In this document: positions 45,158 through 53,778 of the stretch, one piece after another
How the letters are laid out: each line of letters opens with the position of its first letter
Position numbering within the stretch: position 1 is the first letter of the stretch
Assembly (NCBI GenBank): GCA_963170165.1
Contig: CAUJGQ010000047.1
Span: 1-64,000, forward strand
Source: Chloroflexota bacterium
GTDB lineage: Bacteria > Chloroflexota > Dehalococcoidia > CAUJGQ01
DNA length: 64,000 nt
Direction of reading: 5' to 3'
The notes under the pieces: model-generated
The model's database searches: none
Seen by the model: only the letters and a program-made list of their open reading frames with translations
Told to the model about the DNA's origin: nothing
Made by a program: the position numbers and the translations under genes

Positions 45158-46628
45158 CCCACCGCCCGCGCACCTTCCACCACACCGCCACCACGATGGA
45201 TGGCAGGAACAGTGTCAGCATCACGGCCAGCGGCATATGGTCGGTGGGCCGCATGCCCCAGAACAGCCCGCGGAAGTTGATGGGAATATAGGCCAGCAGT
45301 CCGGCACTGGTAGCTGTTGCTGCAAGCAGCGCCGGCAGGCGCCGGGGGAGCAGCGCCGCTGCCGGCAGCAACCAGAGCGCGTACCACGGCCACAGCCACC
45401 AGCTCAGCGTACACAGCTCCAGCGCCAGCACCCAGAACGCCGCATGCGCCAATCGTTCCATCCCGCAGCCGGCCGCGCCTGCCAGGCGAACCTGACACCA
45501 CAGCAGCGCCGCGTACCCCAGTACGAAGGTCGCGGTGAGCAACACGACGACCGGCAACTGCGCCCCTTGCCAGCCAAGCGCGTGCTTCAGCCCCTGGCGC
45601 AGCAGCCAGCCGGGGGAGGAGATCATGCCTCCGGAAGCGCCGCGTACCGCATCGAAGGTGGCGAGACCATCCCAGAAGAGCATATACAGTGCCACAACCA
45701 GGACGGCTGACAGGGAAATACCGGTCAGCACCGGGCGCAGCGCTGCACGGCCATCCCGGGCCAGCGCCTCTGCCAGCAGCACCGGGCCAAGCAGCACGAC
45801 GACGTACTTGGTCAGCACCCCCAGCGCCAGTGCCGGGAAGGCGAGCGTCCAGCGCCGGCGCACCGCCAGGTAGAGCGCCAGAGCCGTCCACCACAGCATG
45901 AGCAGGTCGTTATGGGCATTGGCCGCTGCTTCGTATAACGCCTGCGGGTTCCATGCCACCAGCACCGCGCCGATCAGGGCCGCCTCGGGCCGGACGCGGC
46001 GCAGCGTCAGGTACGTCAGCGCGGCGGTTCCGGCCAGGCAAGTGATCATCAGCAGCTTGTAGCTGATCACCTGCACCGCGAAGCTATCCCCGGCGCTTCG
46101 GCCAATCAACCCGGCCGGCAGATTGAACGCAGGACCATAACGAGAAGGCTCGTCACCCCAGGAGGTGATTACCCAGGCGAGCGGGTCATCAGCGTAAGCG
46201 TTGGGCGGCACGCGCAGCGGGTTGTCGCCGTAGACGGCGAGAATCCGGCCCTCCATCAGGTAGTGATAGACGTCGTTGGAGGAGGCGGGGAGCGTGAACA
46301 GCAGCGTGCCGGCGAACAGCACCGGCAGTGCCAGCAATGCCCGCCGCGCTCCCGGGGTCAGCGGCCCGCGCGCCAGCCACAGCGCCGCCGCGTAGCCGCC
46401 GATCCACACGGCGCACACCAGCGCCAGCCGGGCCACCCCAATGGCATTCGCACCCAGCAGCGCAGCCAGCGGCTCGAAGGTGTGGAGAGCGGCACGCTTG
46501 GACGGCGAGAACAGCCACAGCGGCGGCAGCAGTGCGAGCAGCACCGCCACCTCCACTGCCGCGCCGGCCAGCAGCACGACGCCCACGCCCCGCGGCCGGA
46601 TGGCGGCAGGAGGCGCGTCCGCGCTCAA
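45144..46628 (-). CDS. Polytopic membrane protein, GT-C glycosyltransferase-like
   Basis: A 494-residue integral membrane protein with 11-13 helices. The first loop has SSNDVYHYLMEGRILAVYG followed by NPLRVPP, matching the acidic loop and the NP..PP motif of GT-C polyprenyl-phosphate-sugar transferases (DUF2029/mannosyltransferase group); NPQALYEAAANAHND is also typical. The TTG start (46628) overlaps the stop of CaiB copy 2 by four bases. It likely glycosylates a lipid or protein outside the membrane. Confidence 0.75.
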   Translation of the reverse strand: MSADAPPAAIRPRGVGVVLLAGAAVEVAVLLALLPPLWLFSPSKRAALHTFEPLAALLGANAIGVARLALVCAVWIGGYAAALWLARGPLTPGARRALLALPVLFAGTLLFTLPASSNDVYHYLMEGRILAVYGDNPLRVPPNAYADDPLAWVITSWGDEPSRYGPAFNLPAGLIGRSAGDSFAVQVISYKLLMITCLAGTAALTYLTLRRVRPEAALIGAVLVAWNPQALYEAAANAHNDLLMLWWTALALYLAVRRRWTLAFPALALGVLTKYVVVLLGPVLLAEALARDGRAALRPVLTGISLSAVLVVALYMLFWDGLATFDAVRGASGGMISSPGWLLRQGLKHALGWQGAQLPVVVLLTATFVLGYAALLWCQVRLAGAAGCGMERLAHAAFWVLALELCTLSWWLWPWYALWLLPAAALLPRRLPALLAATATSAGLLAYIPINFRGLFWGMRPTDHMPLAVMLTLFLPSIVVAVWWKVRGRWVSLA

Positions 46629-47803
46629 ATCACCTTCGCCTCACGCAGCGCCGCGATCTGCTCCCAGTCATACCCCAGGTTCAGCAGGATCTCCTCGGTG
46701 TGCTGGCCCAGCTCGGGCGCGGGCATCGTGATCGAGGCCGGTGTCTCCGACAGCCGCACCGGCGAGCCGACCACCCGCAGCGAGCCGAGGTTGGGATGGT
46801 CGACGGTAGTGATATAGCCATTCTCGAGTGCTTGCGGGTCGCTGCCCATCTCAATGTAGTCCTGCACGGGCCCGCAGGGGACATCGCCGGCAATCAGCCG
46901 CTCCAGCCAGGCAGCGCGCGTATCGCCGGCGAAAGCGGCGGATAGCTCCACCTCCAGCGCGTCGGCGTTAGCGTACCGGGCGAACGGCTCCGCGAAACGC
47001 GGGTCGGTGGCGAGATCCGGCCGCAGCACCGCCTGACACAGCCGCGGGAATACGGCCGGGTCGAGCACCCCCACCGCCAGCCATTTGCCGTCCTGGCAGC
47101 CGTAAGGCTTGAAGGTGGGGTTGCCGCGCGGGCGTGAACGCTGATGGACGCCGTTGCGCAGCGCCATGGTCACGTTCATCGCCTGGAGGGCGATCTGCGA
47201 GCCATACAGCGAGGCGTCCACTTGCTGACCAAAACCAAACCGCTCGCGGGCGATCAGCGCCATCGAGATGCCATAAGCGAAGTACATCGCCCCTACCTGG
47301 TCAGCCACGCCGGGCATGACCATGTGCGGCTCCCCTTCCGGCCCGCCTCCCTGCGTCACCATGATGCCGCCCATCGCCTGGCCGATGACATCGTAACTGG
47401 GGCGGGTCGCCAGCGGCCCCACCGGGCCAAAGCCGGAGGCGGAGGCGTAGATGATGCGCGGATTGACGGCCTTGACCGCCTCGTACCCCAATCCCAGACG
47501 GTCCATGACGCCGGGCCGGAAGTTGTGCGCCAGCACATCGACGTGCTCCACCAGCTTGAGCGCGATAGCGCGGCCCTCCGGTGTGCGGACATCGACGGTG
47601 ATGCTTTTCTTGTTGCGGTCGTGGGCCTCGAAGTAGGCGCAGAAGCCATCCGGCTGGCGGCCGAGGGCACGGCCCAGGTCGCCGGTGGTGCGCTCCTCCA
47701 GCTTGATGACCTCTGCGCCCATATCACCGAGCATGACCGTGGCCCACGGTCCCTGCTGCCAGCGGGTGAAGTCCAGCACCCGAATGCCGTCGAGCGGGCC
47801 CAT
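46625..47803 (-). CDS. CaiB/BaiF-family CoA transferase (copy 2)
   Basis: A 392-residue class-III CoA transferase, a clear paralogue of the gene at 42286-43470 (PLDGIRVLDFTR, NFRPGVMDRLG, and RPSYDVIGQAMGG with catalytic Asp138). ATG at 47803 is preferred over a GTG two codons earlier because GGGAGG is then nine bases away. It is in an operon with the downstream GT-C gene. Substrate unknown. Confidence 0.92.
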   Translation of the reverse strand: MGPLDGIRVLDFTRWQQGPWATVMLGDMGAEVIKLEERTTGDLGRALGRQPDGFCAYFEAHDRNKKSITVDVRTPEGRAIALKLVEHVDVLAHNFRPGVMDRLGLGYEAVKAVNPRIIYASASGFGPVGPLATRPSYDVIGQAMGGIMVTQGGGPEGEPHMVMPGVADQVGAMYFAYGISMALIARERFGFGQQVDASLYGSQIALQAMNVTMALRNGVHQRSRPRGNPTFKPYGCQDGKWLAVGVLDPAVFPRLCQAVLRPDLATDPRFAEPFARYANADALEVELSAAFAGDTRAAWLERLIAGDVPCGPVQDYIEMGSDPQALENGYITTVDHPNLGSLRVVGSPVRLSETPASITMPAPELGQHTEEILLNLGYDWEQIAALREAKVI

Positions 47804-47875
47804 CGTCACGTACCTCCCGCCACACGAGTCTTTACCGGGAGTGTACGCAAGGCCGAAGGCAGGCCCAAGGGCTCA

Positions 47876-48115
47876 CTACGCCGGAGAGGCGGGCTCTTCT
47901 CGCACACCGATGTCGAGGCGCGGGCGCGTGGCGCCGCCAAAGGGCAGGCGGTGCTGGTGATGGGGAGAGTTGTGTTCCCACGAGGTATAGCGCATCGCGC
48001 CATCGCCAATGACCACGCGGTGCCGGTGCAGCCGTCCTGTCAGGCTGTACTCGGGCCGGATGTTGAGGTCCCATGCCTTGTGGCTGTGCAGGTGGTCAGC
48101 GGTGCGCGCGCTCAT
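47876..48115 (-). CDS. Small His/Arg-rich protein, unknown
   Basis: A 79-residue candidate. Third codon positions are almost all G/C, as in real genes here. The sequence is rich in His and Arg (HLHSHKAWDLN, HRHRVVIGDG, EHNSPHHQHRLP), suggesting metal binding. GGGAGG is 11 bases before the ATG, longer than ideal. It lies between the flavin reductase and CaiB genes on the same strand. No homologue recognised; it could be spurious. Confidence 0.5.
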   Translation of the reverse strand: MSARTADHLHSHKAWDLNIRPEYSLTGRLHRHRVVIGDGAMRYTSWEHNSPHHQHRLPFGGATRPRLDIGVREEPASPA

Positions 48116-48189
48116 GGTCGCTGCATCCTCCCTGCATCCAACCATCGGCACGGAAGGCGAATGGTTTCGACCAGACGGCCGGTATGTGC

Positions 48190-48834
48190 CTACTCCTGTG
48201 CTCGGCGCTCCTCGGCACTGCGCTCGCTGATCTCGCGCGCCTCCTGCTCCCACTGGGCGGCGAAGTCCGGGCTCTGCGGTGCCGGTGGCCGTGCTTCCAA
48301 CCGCCGTTCCAGCGCGGCGTAGCTAAACCCGCCCAGGTAGTGCAGCGGCCGCTCATCCGGGTCGTCGAGCAGCCAGACCTCCTGATACGCCTCCTCCTCC
48401 GCGGAGACGGCCAGCACCCGCCCCACGAACAACGTATGGTCGCCGATAGCGATAGCGTCTTGGAGTCCGCACTCAATCCAGCCGACGCAGCCTTCCAGCA
48501 GCGGCGCCTCTACCTTGCGCGCCTTGAAGGTGGGCAGGCGGCTGATGGCAAGCTTGTCGCCCTCACGGCCGGAAATCGAGCCGAAGTAGGCAGCGTGATT
48601 CAGCAGCCGTGGCGAGGGGATGTTGAGGGCAAACTCCTCGCTGAAGCGGATCATGTCGTGGGTGTGGCGGCTCGGGTGGACACACACGCCGACGAGTGGC
48701 GGAACGGCGCTGAGTGGTGTGGTCCAGGCCACCGGCGCGACATTCTCGGCGGCCCGCCATTTGCTGGTCACCAGTGCTAGCGGCCCCGGGATCAGCAGGC
48801 GGCGGGCATCATGCTCCGTGAGATTGAGGCGCAT
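48190..48834 (-). CDS. Flavin reductase-like FMN-binding protein
   Basis: A 214-residue flavin-reductase-domain protein. FMN contacts are expected in PVAWTTPLSAVPP and VCVHPSRHTHDMIR; the EEFALNIPS and NHAAYFGSISGREGDK segments are family-typical. GGAG lies eight bases before the ATG; a -10 TACACT (minus strand, 48870-48865) is upstream. It may supply reduced flavin to an oxygenase or act as a stand-alone reductase. Divergent from the PAC2 gene. Confidence 0.88.
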   Translation of the reverse strand: MRLNLTEHDARRLLIPGPLALVTSKWRAAENVAPVAWTTPLSAVPPLVGVCVHPSRHTHDMIRFSEEFALNIPSPRLLNHAAYFGSISGREGDKLAISRLPTFKARKVEAPLLEGCVGWIECGLQDAIAIGDHTLFVGRVLAVSAEEEAYQEVWLLDDPDERPLHYLGGFSYAALERRLEARPPAPQSPDFAAQWEQEAREISERSAEERRAQE

Positions 48835-48968
48835 AGCGGTGACTCCGGCACAGATTCCGCCATCAGTGTAGGCTTCGCACCACATCGGAGGCGACAGGCG
48901 CCAGCGCCGCGGCCGTGGTACGCTGTGCCCCGCCGTACGGCCTACACTGACGAGGAGGGGCCACCACC

Positions 48969-49856
48969 ATGACGCACCTGCTCGTTGATCCACTGCCAGA
49001 GCTCAACGACCCGGTGCTGATCACGGCCTTCGCTGGCTCGAATGACGCGGGTGAGGCCGCGACGGCCGCCGTCCGCTGGCTGGCCCGCCACCTGCCCGCG
49101 CGGCGCATCGGCGGCATCGACCCTGAGAGCTTTCATGTGTTCAGCGACACGCGCCCCACCGTGCGTGTTGCGAACGGTGAGCGGCGCATCTCCTGGCCGG
49201 GACACGACTTGCTGGTTGCCCTTGGCCAAAGCCGGCGGCGCGATCTGTTGCTGCTGATCGCGCGCGAGCCGGAACTGCGCTGGCGGAGCTACTGCGACGA
49301 GCTGATCAGCTTCGCCCAGCGGTCCCAGGCGAGCCTGCTCGTGTCACTCGGTGGATATCGGGCCGATACTCCGCACACCCGGCCGGTGCCTGTCTCCGGC
49401 TTCGCCACCAGCGGCGCCTGGTGGAACCTGCTCCACGATCAGGGCGTCAGCCCATCGGACTACCACGGCCCCAGCGGCGTCGTCGGCGCGCTCCATGACC
49501 GCTGCCGCGGGGCGGGGCTGGCCAGCTTCAGCCTGTGGAGCGCGGTGCCGATGTACCTGCCAAACACCGCTAACCCCAAAGCCGCGCTCGCCCTACTGCG
49601 TCAGCTAGATTCGCTGGCCGATCTGCATCTCGATCTGCGGCGGCTGGAAGCAGCGGCGGCCTACTTCGAGCGGCAGGTGGATGAGGCGATCAAGCGGGAC
49701 CGGCGCGCCGGCAGTTATGTCCGTGAGCTGGAGCGGCGAGCCGACGCCGCCGGAACAGCCGAAGATCATGAGGACAGTGAGCCGCTCCCCTCTGCCGCCG
49801 AAATCATCAAGGACCTGGAGGACTTCCTGCGCGGCGGTGCGTCCGGCAACCCGTAG
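48969..49856 (+). CDS. PAC2-family protein
   Basis: A 295-residue PAC2 (proteasome-assembly-chaperone-like) protein. AFAGSNDAGEAATAAVRWLA starts the domain, then LGGYRADTPHTRPVPVSG (near residue 125) and the conserved YHGPSGVVGALHDRC and SLWSAVPMYLPN; a helical C-terminus (190-295) ends in acidic residues. GAGGAGGGG precedes the ATG and a -10 TACACT lies at 48943-48948. No proteasome gene is in the window, so the role is uncertain. Confidence 0.85.
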   Translation: MTHLLVDPLPELNDPVLITAFAGSNDAGEAATAAVRWLARHLPARRIGGIDPESFHVFSDTRPTVRVANGERRISWPGHDLLVALGQSRRRDLLLLIAREPELRWRSYCDELISFAQRSQASLLVSLGGYRADTPHTRPVPVSGFATSGAWWNLLHDQGVSPSDYHGPSGVVGALHDRCRGAGLASFSLWSAVPMYLPNTANPKAALALLRQLDSLADLHLDLRRLEAAAAYFERQVDEAIKRDRRAGSYVRELERRADAAGTAEDHEDSEPLPSAAEIIKDLEDFLRGGASGNP

Positions 49857-49869
49857 CGCTCGCGGAGGA

Positions 49870-49892
49870 CGCCGGCAAAAAAAAGGCCGGCG
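49870..49892. terminator. Hairpin with an A8 loop after the PAC2 gene
   Basis: CGCCGGC (49870-49876) pairs with GCCGGCG (49886-49892) around a loop of eight A and one G, 14 bases after the PAC2 stop. The rest of 49893-50066 holds no supported gene. The loop gives a T8 run on the minus strand. Confidence 0.5.
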
Positions 49893-50066
49893 ACTTTACG
49901 GATTCTCTCTTGCGAGACCTCCACGCCAGCAGCGATAGTCGGAGTGCGTCGGGGCGATGTCACTGTACTTCCACCCCACCCCGCCACCGGAGACCATCAA
50001 GCCGACGCAGAGCTGGCCGCCCGCAGGTCCGGGGAGGGACTGAGGGCGGCCAGCTTCTTTGTGCCG

Positions 50067-51323
50067 TCAGCCGCCGCGCCGCCGCAGCAGGGTACCCGCG
50101 ATGGTGACGATGGAGCCATCTCCTCCATCATGATCCGCTGGGCACTGGTCATACCCGACCGTCTCTGCCCGCACCGGTCCGGTGAAGGCGAGCGTCAGCG
50201 CAATGGGAGAGAGGCCGCAGATGCGATAGCGGTCGCCTGTGCGCCCAGCACTGGCCAGCACCGCCGCGGGGCCAGACTCACACGCCGCGAGCAGGTCCTC
50301 GTCGGCCCGCCGCACGGCTGTCTTGGCCGCTGGTGAGTACGGGCGCGGATCACCGAATGCGGGACCAACGTGGGCCAGATCTGCTGCGGCCACCACAATC
50401 ACCCGTTTGCCCGCCGTCGCGGTTCGCAGCGCCTCCAGCGCGGCCATCACGGTCTGCCACGAGGGATCGTCCGCCATCCCGCGCTCGCTGCTCTGCATCC
50501 AGCCCAGCGGGTGGCCGCACAGCACCGGCACCACCGGCACCGGCCGGCCGCCGCGGGCATGATGGAGCCACACCGCCGCCAGCTCTACAGAATGCTCATC
50601 ACGGTGGTGCAGCTCCTCGGCGAAGGCCTCGTCCTCGCCCAGCACATCTACCATGGCATCCACCGCCGCCGGCGCGGCCGGCAGCACACCCCATGGTGTC
50701 GCGTAAGGCTGGCGAGTAAGCGTGAGCCTGCCAGGTGAACCGTGATGGTCGGTGCCAAAGATCACCACGAGATCCGCCTCGCGCAGCGCCGGGGCGGCCC
50801 GCCGCCACAACGCGCCGTAGACCGGCCCGCCACGCTGGTAGTCGATATGGGGGCTAATCAGCCCGGCCAGTCCATCAGCGGTGCCGTCTTCATAGGCGCT
50901 CGCCTGGTGTTCCCAACCGCGCAGCATCGTGCCGAGCGCGTGCCGGTCGGCGGGGTATACCCGATCGGTCAATGCCGGTGATCGGTGCGGTGCTGACCGC
51001 CAGCCCGCCCGCAGTTCTGCCAGGGCTGAACGGTACGCCGCGTCCTCCAGCAAGTAGCAGGCCGACAGTGTCTGCATCAGGCCAAGGATCTGTTCGCGTT
51101 CCAGCGTTAGCCCGTATTGGGTCCGAAGGTTAGACAGCGCGGCGGTGACGGTGTGGCGGCCGTCCAGGAGCAGCAGCAGCGGTCCCAGCGCCACCGGCAC
51201 GAGCAACGTCTCCTCGCCGGCCAGCTGCAACCGGTCACGCATCAGGAAGAACTCATCACCCTGATGGCGCACGCGGTCAATACTCAGCGGGCGCAGTCGG
51301 GGAAGCAGCGAATCGTCATTCAT
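50067..51323 (-). CDS. Memo-like (AmmeMemoRadiSam system protein B) with N-terminal extension
   Basis: A 418-residue protein. Residues 135-418 are a Memo/extradiol-dioxygenase-fold domain; expected metal ligands appear as His in ISPHIDYQRG, His pair in GTDHHGSPG, and Cys in YRICGLSP, with HHRDEHSVELAAVWL also conserved. Residues 10-115 form a separate winged-helix-like module (GDEFFLMRDRLQLAGEE; ALSNLRTQYGLTLEREQIL split) resembling PqqD-type folds. The function of bacterial Memo is unknown. The start has no ribosome site; a -10 lies six bases upstream. No radical-SAM or AMMECR1 partner is next to it. Confidence 0.85.
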   Translation of the reverse strand: MNDDSLLPRLRPLSIDRVRHQGDEFFLMRDRLQLAGEETLLVPVALGPLLLLLDGRHTVTAALSNLRTQYGLTLEREQILGLMQTLSACYLLEDAAYRSALAELRAGWRSAPHRSPALTDRVYPADRHALGTMLRGWEHQASAYEDGTADGLAGLISPHIDYQRGGPVYGALWRRAAPALREADLVVIFGTDHHGSPGRLTLTRQPYATPWGVLPAAPAAVDAMVDVLGEDEAFAEELHHRDEHSVELAAVWLHHARGGRPVPVVPVLCGHPLGWMQSSERGMADDPSWQTVMAALEALRTATAGKRVIVVAAADLAHVGPAFGDPRPYSPAAKTAVRRADEDLLAACESGPAAVLASAGRTGDRYRICGLSPIALTLAFTGPVRAETVGYDQCPADHDGGDGSIVTIAGTLLRRRGG

Positions 51324-51335
51324 CCCGCGATTGTA
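51321..51335 (-). promoter_or_regulatory. Leaderless promoter of the Memo gene (-10 TACAAT)
   Basis: On the minus strand TACAAT (51335-51330) ends six bases before the ATG (51323-51321), with no Shine-Dalgarno. Confidence 0.55.
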
Positions 51336-51403
51336 CGCCCTGGCTGACCGTGGCTGGCGGGGCCGCTATCATGCCAGCAGAGCAACGCGCCGGAGGGCCA
51401 ACC

Positions 51404-52276
51404 ATGGCCGGGAGCCACACCGCACACACCGATGAGCACACGACCGCCGGTGAGCCGGAGGTGTGGGACGACGTGATTGAAGGCTCACGCGGATTCGTAA
51501 TCCAGCTGGTACACCACATCGACCGCGATGTGAACGTTACCCTGACCCCGTATCTATGGCGCGGTGAAGCCGTGCTTGATATCGCCATGGAACTGCACGG
51601 CGGGGTCCGTCACTTGGCGGTCTCCTCCGACCGGCTCCTGCTCTGCCGCCGCGACCCCCACATTCTCGAACATGACCTGGAAGAGCACATTCACTCCCTC
51701 CACCGGGAAGCGGCTGCCCATGGCCATGCTACCGGCCACGACCACGGAGCAGCGGTGCCCGATGCCGCGCTGGGCCAGCTGCAAGAGCCAGACGCCGTCA
51801 GCGCCCGGGCAATTGCGCTGGACGCCGAAAAGTCGCCGGCGGTGATCGCCTCCGGGCTACATCATGGAATCGCCGAGCAGTTCGTACCAGAGATGACGCT
51901 TCAGCAGCAGGAAGCGCTCACGGCGCACGGCCACGAGACAGATGCTCCTGGCACGCCGCGAGAGTTTGACCCGCTGGATCCGGCCGACCGCGGTGTGATC
52001 GAGAAGACCATCCACCTCGTCCATCACCTGCTTGAAGAAATCGAGCCGGCCGCCACCTTCAAGTTCGAGGAATACCACTGGCGGGGCGAGATGACGCTCG
52101 ATATCGCCGTCAGCCTGGGCGGGCACCTGCACCATTACGAGGTCAGCGTCGAACGGGCCAAGCTGTTCCTGCGCGATCCCCACATGCTGGAGCACGACCT
52201 CGAGGGGGTGATCATCGAGCTGCGGCGCGAAGTGGCGGGCGGCGCCGAGCACCACGAGCCCGCTCACCAGGCGTGA
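51404..52276 (+). CDS. His-rich protein with two tandem ~80-residue repeats, unknown family
   Basis: A 290-residue protein with no signal peptide or membrane helix. Two internal repeats, residues about 25-104 and 197-277, share LVHH, WRGExxLDIA, a conserved VS-x2-R stretch and RDPHxLEHDLE. The linker (105-190) is His/Ala rich (HGHATGHDHG). Conserved His, Asp and Glu suggest metal binding. ATG at 51404 has GGAGGG upstream; a -10 TATCAT is at 51367-51372. No family recognised. Confidence 0.8.
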   Translation: MAGSHTAHTDEHTTAGEPEVWDDVIEGSRGFVIQLVHHIDRDVNVTLTPYLWRGEAVLDIAMELHGGVRHLAVSSDRLLLCRRDPHILEHDLEEHIHSLHREAAAHGHATGHDHGAAVPDAALGQLQEPDAVSARAIALDAEKSPAVIASGLHHGIAEQFVPEMTLQQQEALTAHGHETDAPGTPREFDPLDPADRGVIEKTIHLVHHLLEEIEPAATFKFEEYHWRGEMTLDIAVSLGGHLHHYEVSVERAKLFLRDPHMLEHDLEGVIIELRREVAGGAEHHEPAHQA

Positions 52277-52412
52277 GCCGCCGTGCTAGCCTGGGTATTG
52301 CCTCCCTCCCTAATGTCCGAAGACTAAACTAGCGGCACGCAAGATTTCTGAAACGAAACCGGCGCGACGCTCGTGCCACCCGATAGCGACTGCTTCCCTG
52401 GGAGGCTGCCCC

Positions 52413-53744
52413 ATGGCGTTGAACACGGAACGCGGCAAAGTGGCGCATCTGCTGCGCCGGGCGACGTTCGGCGCAAGCGCGGCGCAGATCGACGCCGCCA
52501 CCCAGGCCGGGCTGTCCGCCACCATCGACGAGATCGTCAGTGCCGGCGGGGACGGCGCTGGGGTCGAGAGCGCTATCCCCCGCAGCGCGTTCGACTTCAC
52601 CAAACCCGCCGACTGCATACGCTACTGGACACAGCGGATGGTGACCGTCAACCCAGGCTTCCAGGAGAAGATGACCTTCTTCTGGCACGGGCACCTGACC
52701 AGCTCGCTGCGCAAGACCGGCGGCAACTCCCAGTACATGATCAATCAGATTGACACCTACCGGCGGCTGGCCCTGGGCAGCTTCCGCGATCTGGTGCTGG
52801 CCTCCGCCAAAGAGCCGGCCATGATCTTGTGGCTGGATAACATCCAGAACCGCCGTGGCCGGCCGAACGAGAATTACGCCCGTGAGCTGATGGAACTGTT
52901 CACCATGGGCATCGGCAACTACAGCGAACAGGATGTGCGCGAGGCGGCGCGCGCCTTCACCGGCTGGTTCCAGCGGGACGGCCAGTTCCTGTTCGTCCCC
53001 AACCAGCACGACAACGGCTCCAAGACGGTGCTGGGCTATACCGGGAACTGGGACGGCGGTGACGTTGTCGACATCGTCGTGCGTCACCCGGCGACCAGCA
53101 CCTTCATTGCCCGCAAGCTGTGGAGCTTCTTTGCCTACCCCGATCCCGAGGCAGCGGTGGTGGCAGAGATTGCCGGGGCGTTCAGCCAATCCGGCTACAA
53201 CATCCGCGACACAATGCGCGCCATCTTCACCCATCCGGCCTTCTACTCAGACAAGGCCTACCACGCGCTGGTGAAGAGTCCGGTGGAGTTCGGCATGGGC
53301 TTCCTGCGCAGCCTGGAGGCCAAGACCGATGGCGCCGCGCTGGCGGGCGTCCTGCCGGTCATGGGCCAAACACCCCTGGCGCCGCCCGATGTTTCCGGCT
53401 GGCCCGGCGGCGACGAATGGATCAGCACCACGATGCTGATCACGCGCTACAACTTCGTCACCGGTGTGCTGCGGCTGGGAGCCGATCAGCCCACCTACAT
53501 CGACGTGGCCGCGCTGCTGCGCCGGCGAAACCTGACCACGAACGATCAGATTCTCGACTTCTTCGTCGATCTAATGGTGGATGGCGACCTGTCCGCCGCC
53601 AAGAAGCAGGTGTTGAGCAACTACCTGGTCGCCCGCGATGACGGCACACCGGGCAGCTTTACCCTCGATGACCGCACCATCAACAACAAGGTGCGCGGCC
53701 TGATCTACCTGCTGGCCGCCACGCCGGAGTATCAACTGAACTAG
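52413..53744 (+). CDS. DUF1800-family protein
   Basis: A 443-residue DUF1800 protein. Typical features: HLLRRATFGAS at the start, MTFFWHGHLTSSL, QIDTYRRLALGSFRDLVLA, RPNENYARELMELFTMGIGNYSEQD (split) and the C-terminal PPDVSGWPGGDEWIST. It is almost always followed by a DUF1501 gene, as here, 34 bases downstream. No N-terminal signal is evident. Its biochemical role is unknown. Confidence 0.93.
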   Translation: MALNTERGKVAHLLRRATFGASAAQIDAATQAGLSATIDEIVSAGGDGAGVESAIPRSAFDFTKPADCIRYWTQRMVTVNPGFQEKMTFFWHGHLTSSLRKTGGNSQYMINQIDTYRRLALGSFRDLVLASAKEPAMILWLDNIQNRRGRPNENYARELMELFTMGIGNYSEQDVREAARAFTGWFQRDGQFLFVPNQHDNGSKTVLGYTGNWDGGDVVDIVVRHPATSTFIARKLWSFFAYPDPEAAVVAEIAGAFSQSGYNIRDTMRAIFTHPAFYSDKAYHALVKSPVEFGMGFLRSLEAKTDGAALAGVLPVMGQTPLAPPDVSGWPGGDEWISTTMLITRYNFVTGVLRLGADQPTYIDVAALLRRRNLTTNDQILDFFVDLMVDGDLSAAKKQVLSNYLVARDDGTPGSFTLDDRTINNKVRGLIYLLAATPEYQLN

Positions 53745-53778
53745 CCGCCCTGCCGCGGCCACGCAGACGGAGCGAGCC

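Noticed and set aside
49766-49987. Minus-strand 73-residue frame with a helix-like stretch (AAGVEVSQERIRKVAG)
   Set aside because: No start with a ribosome site and overlap with the PAC2 3' end; insufficient support.
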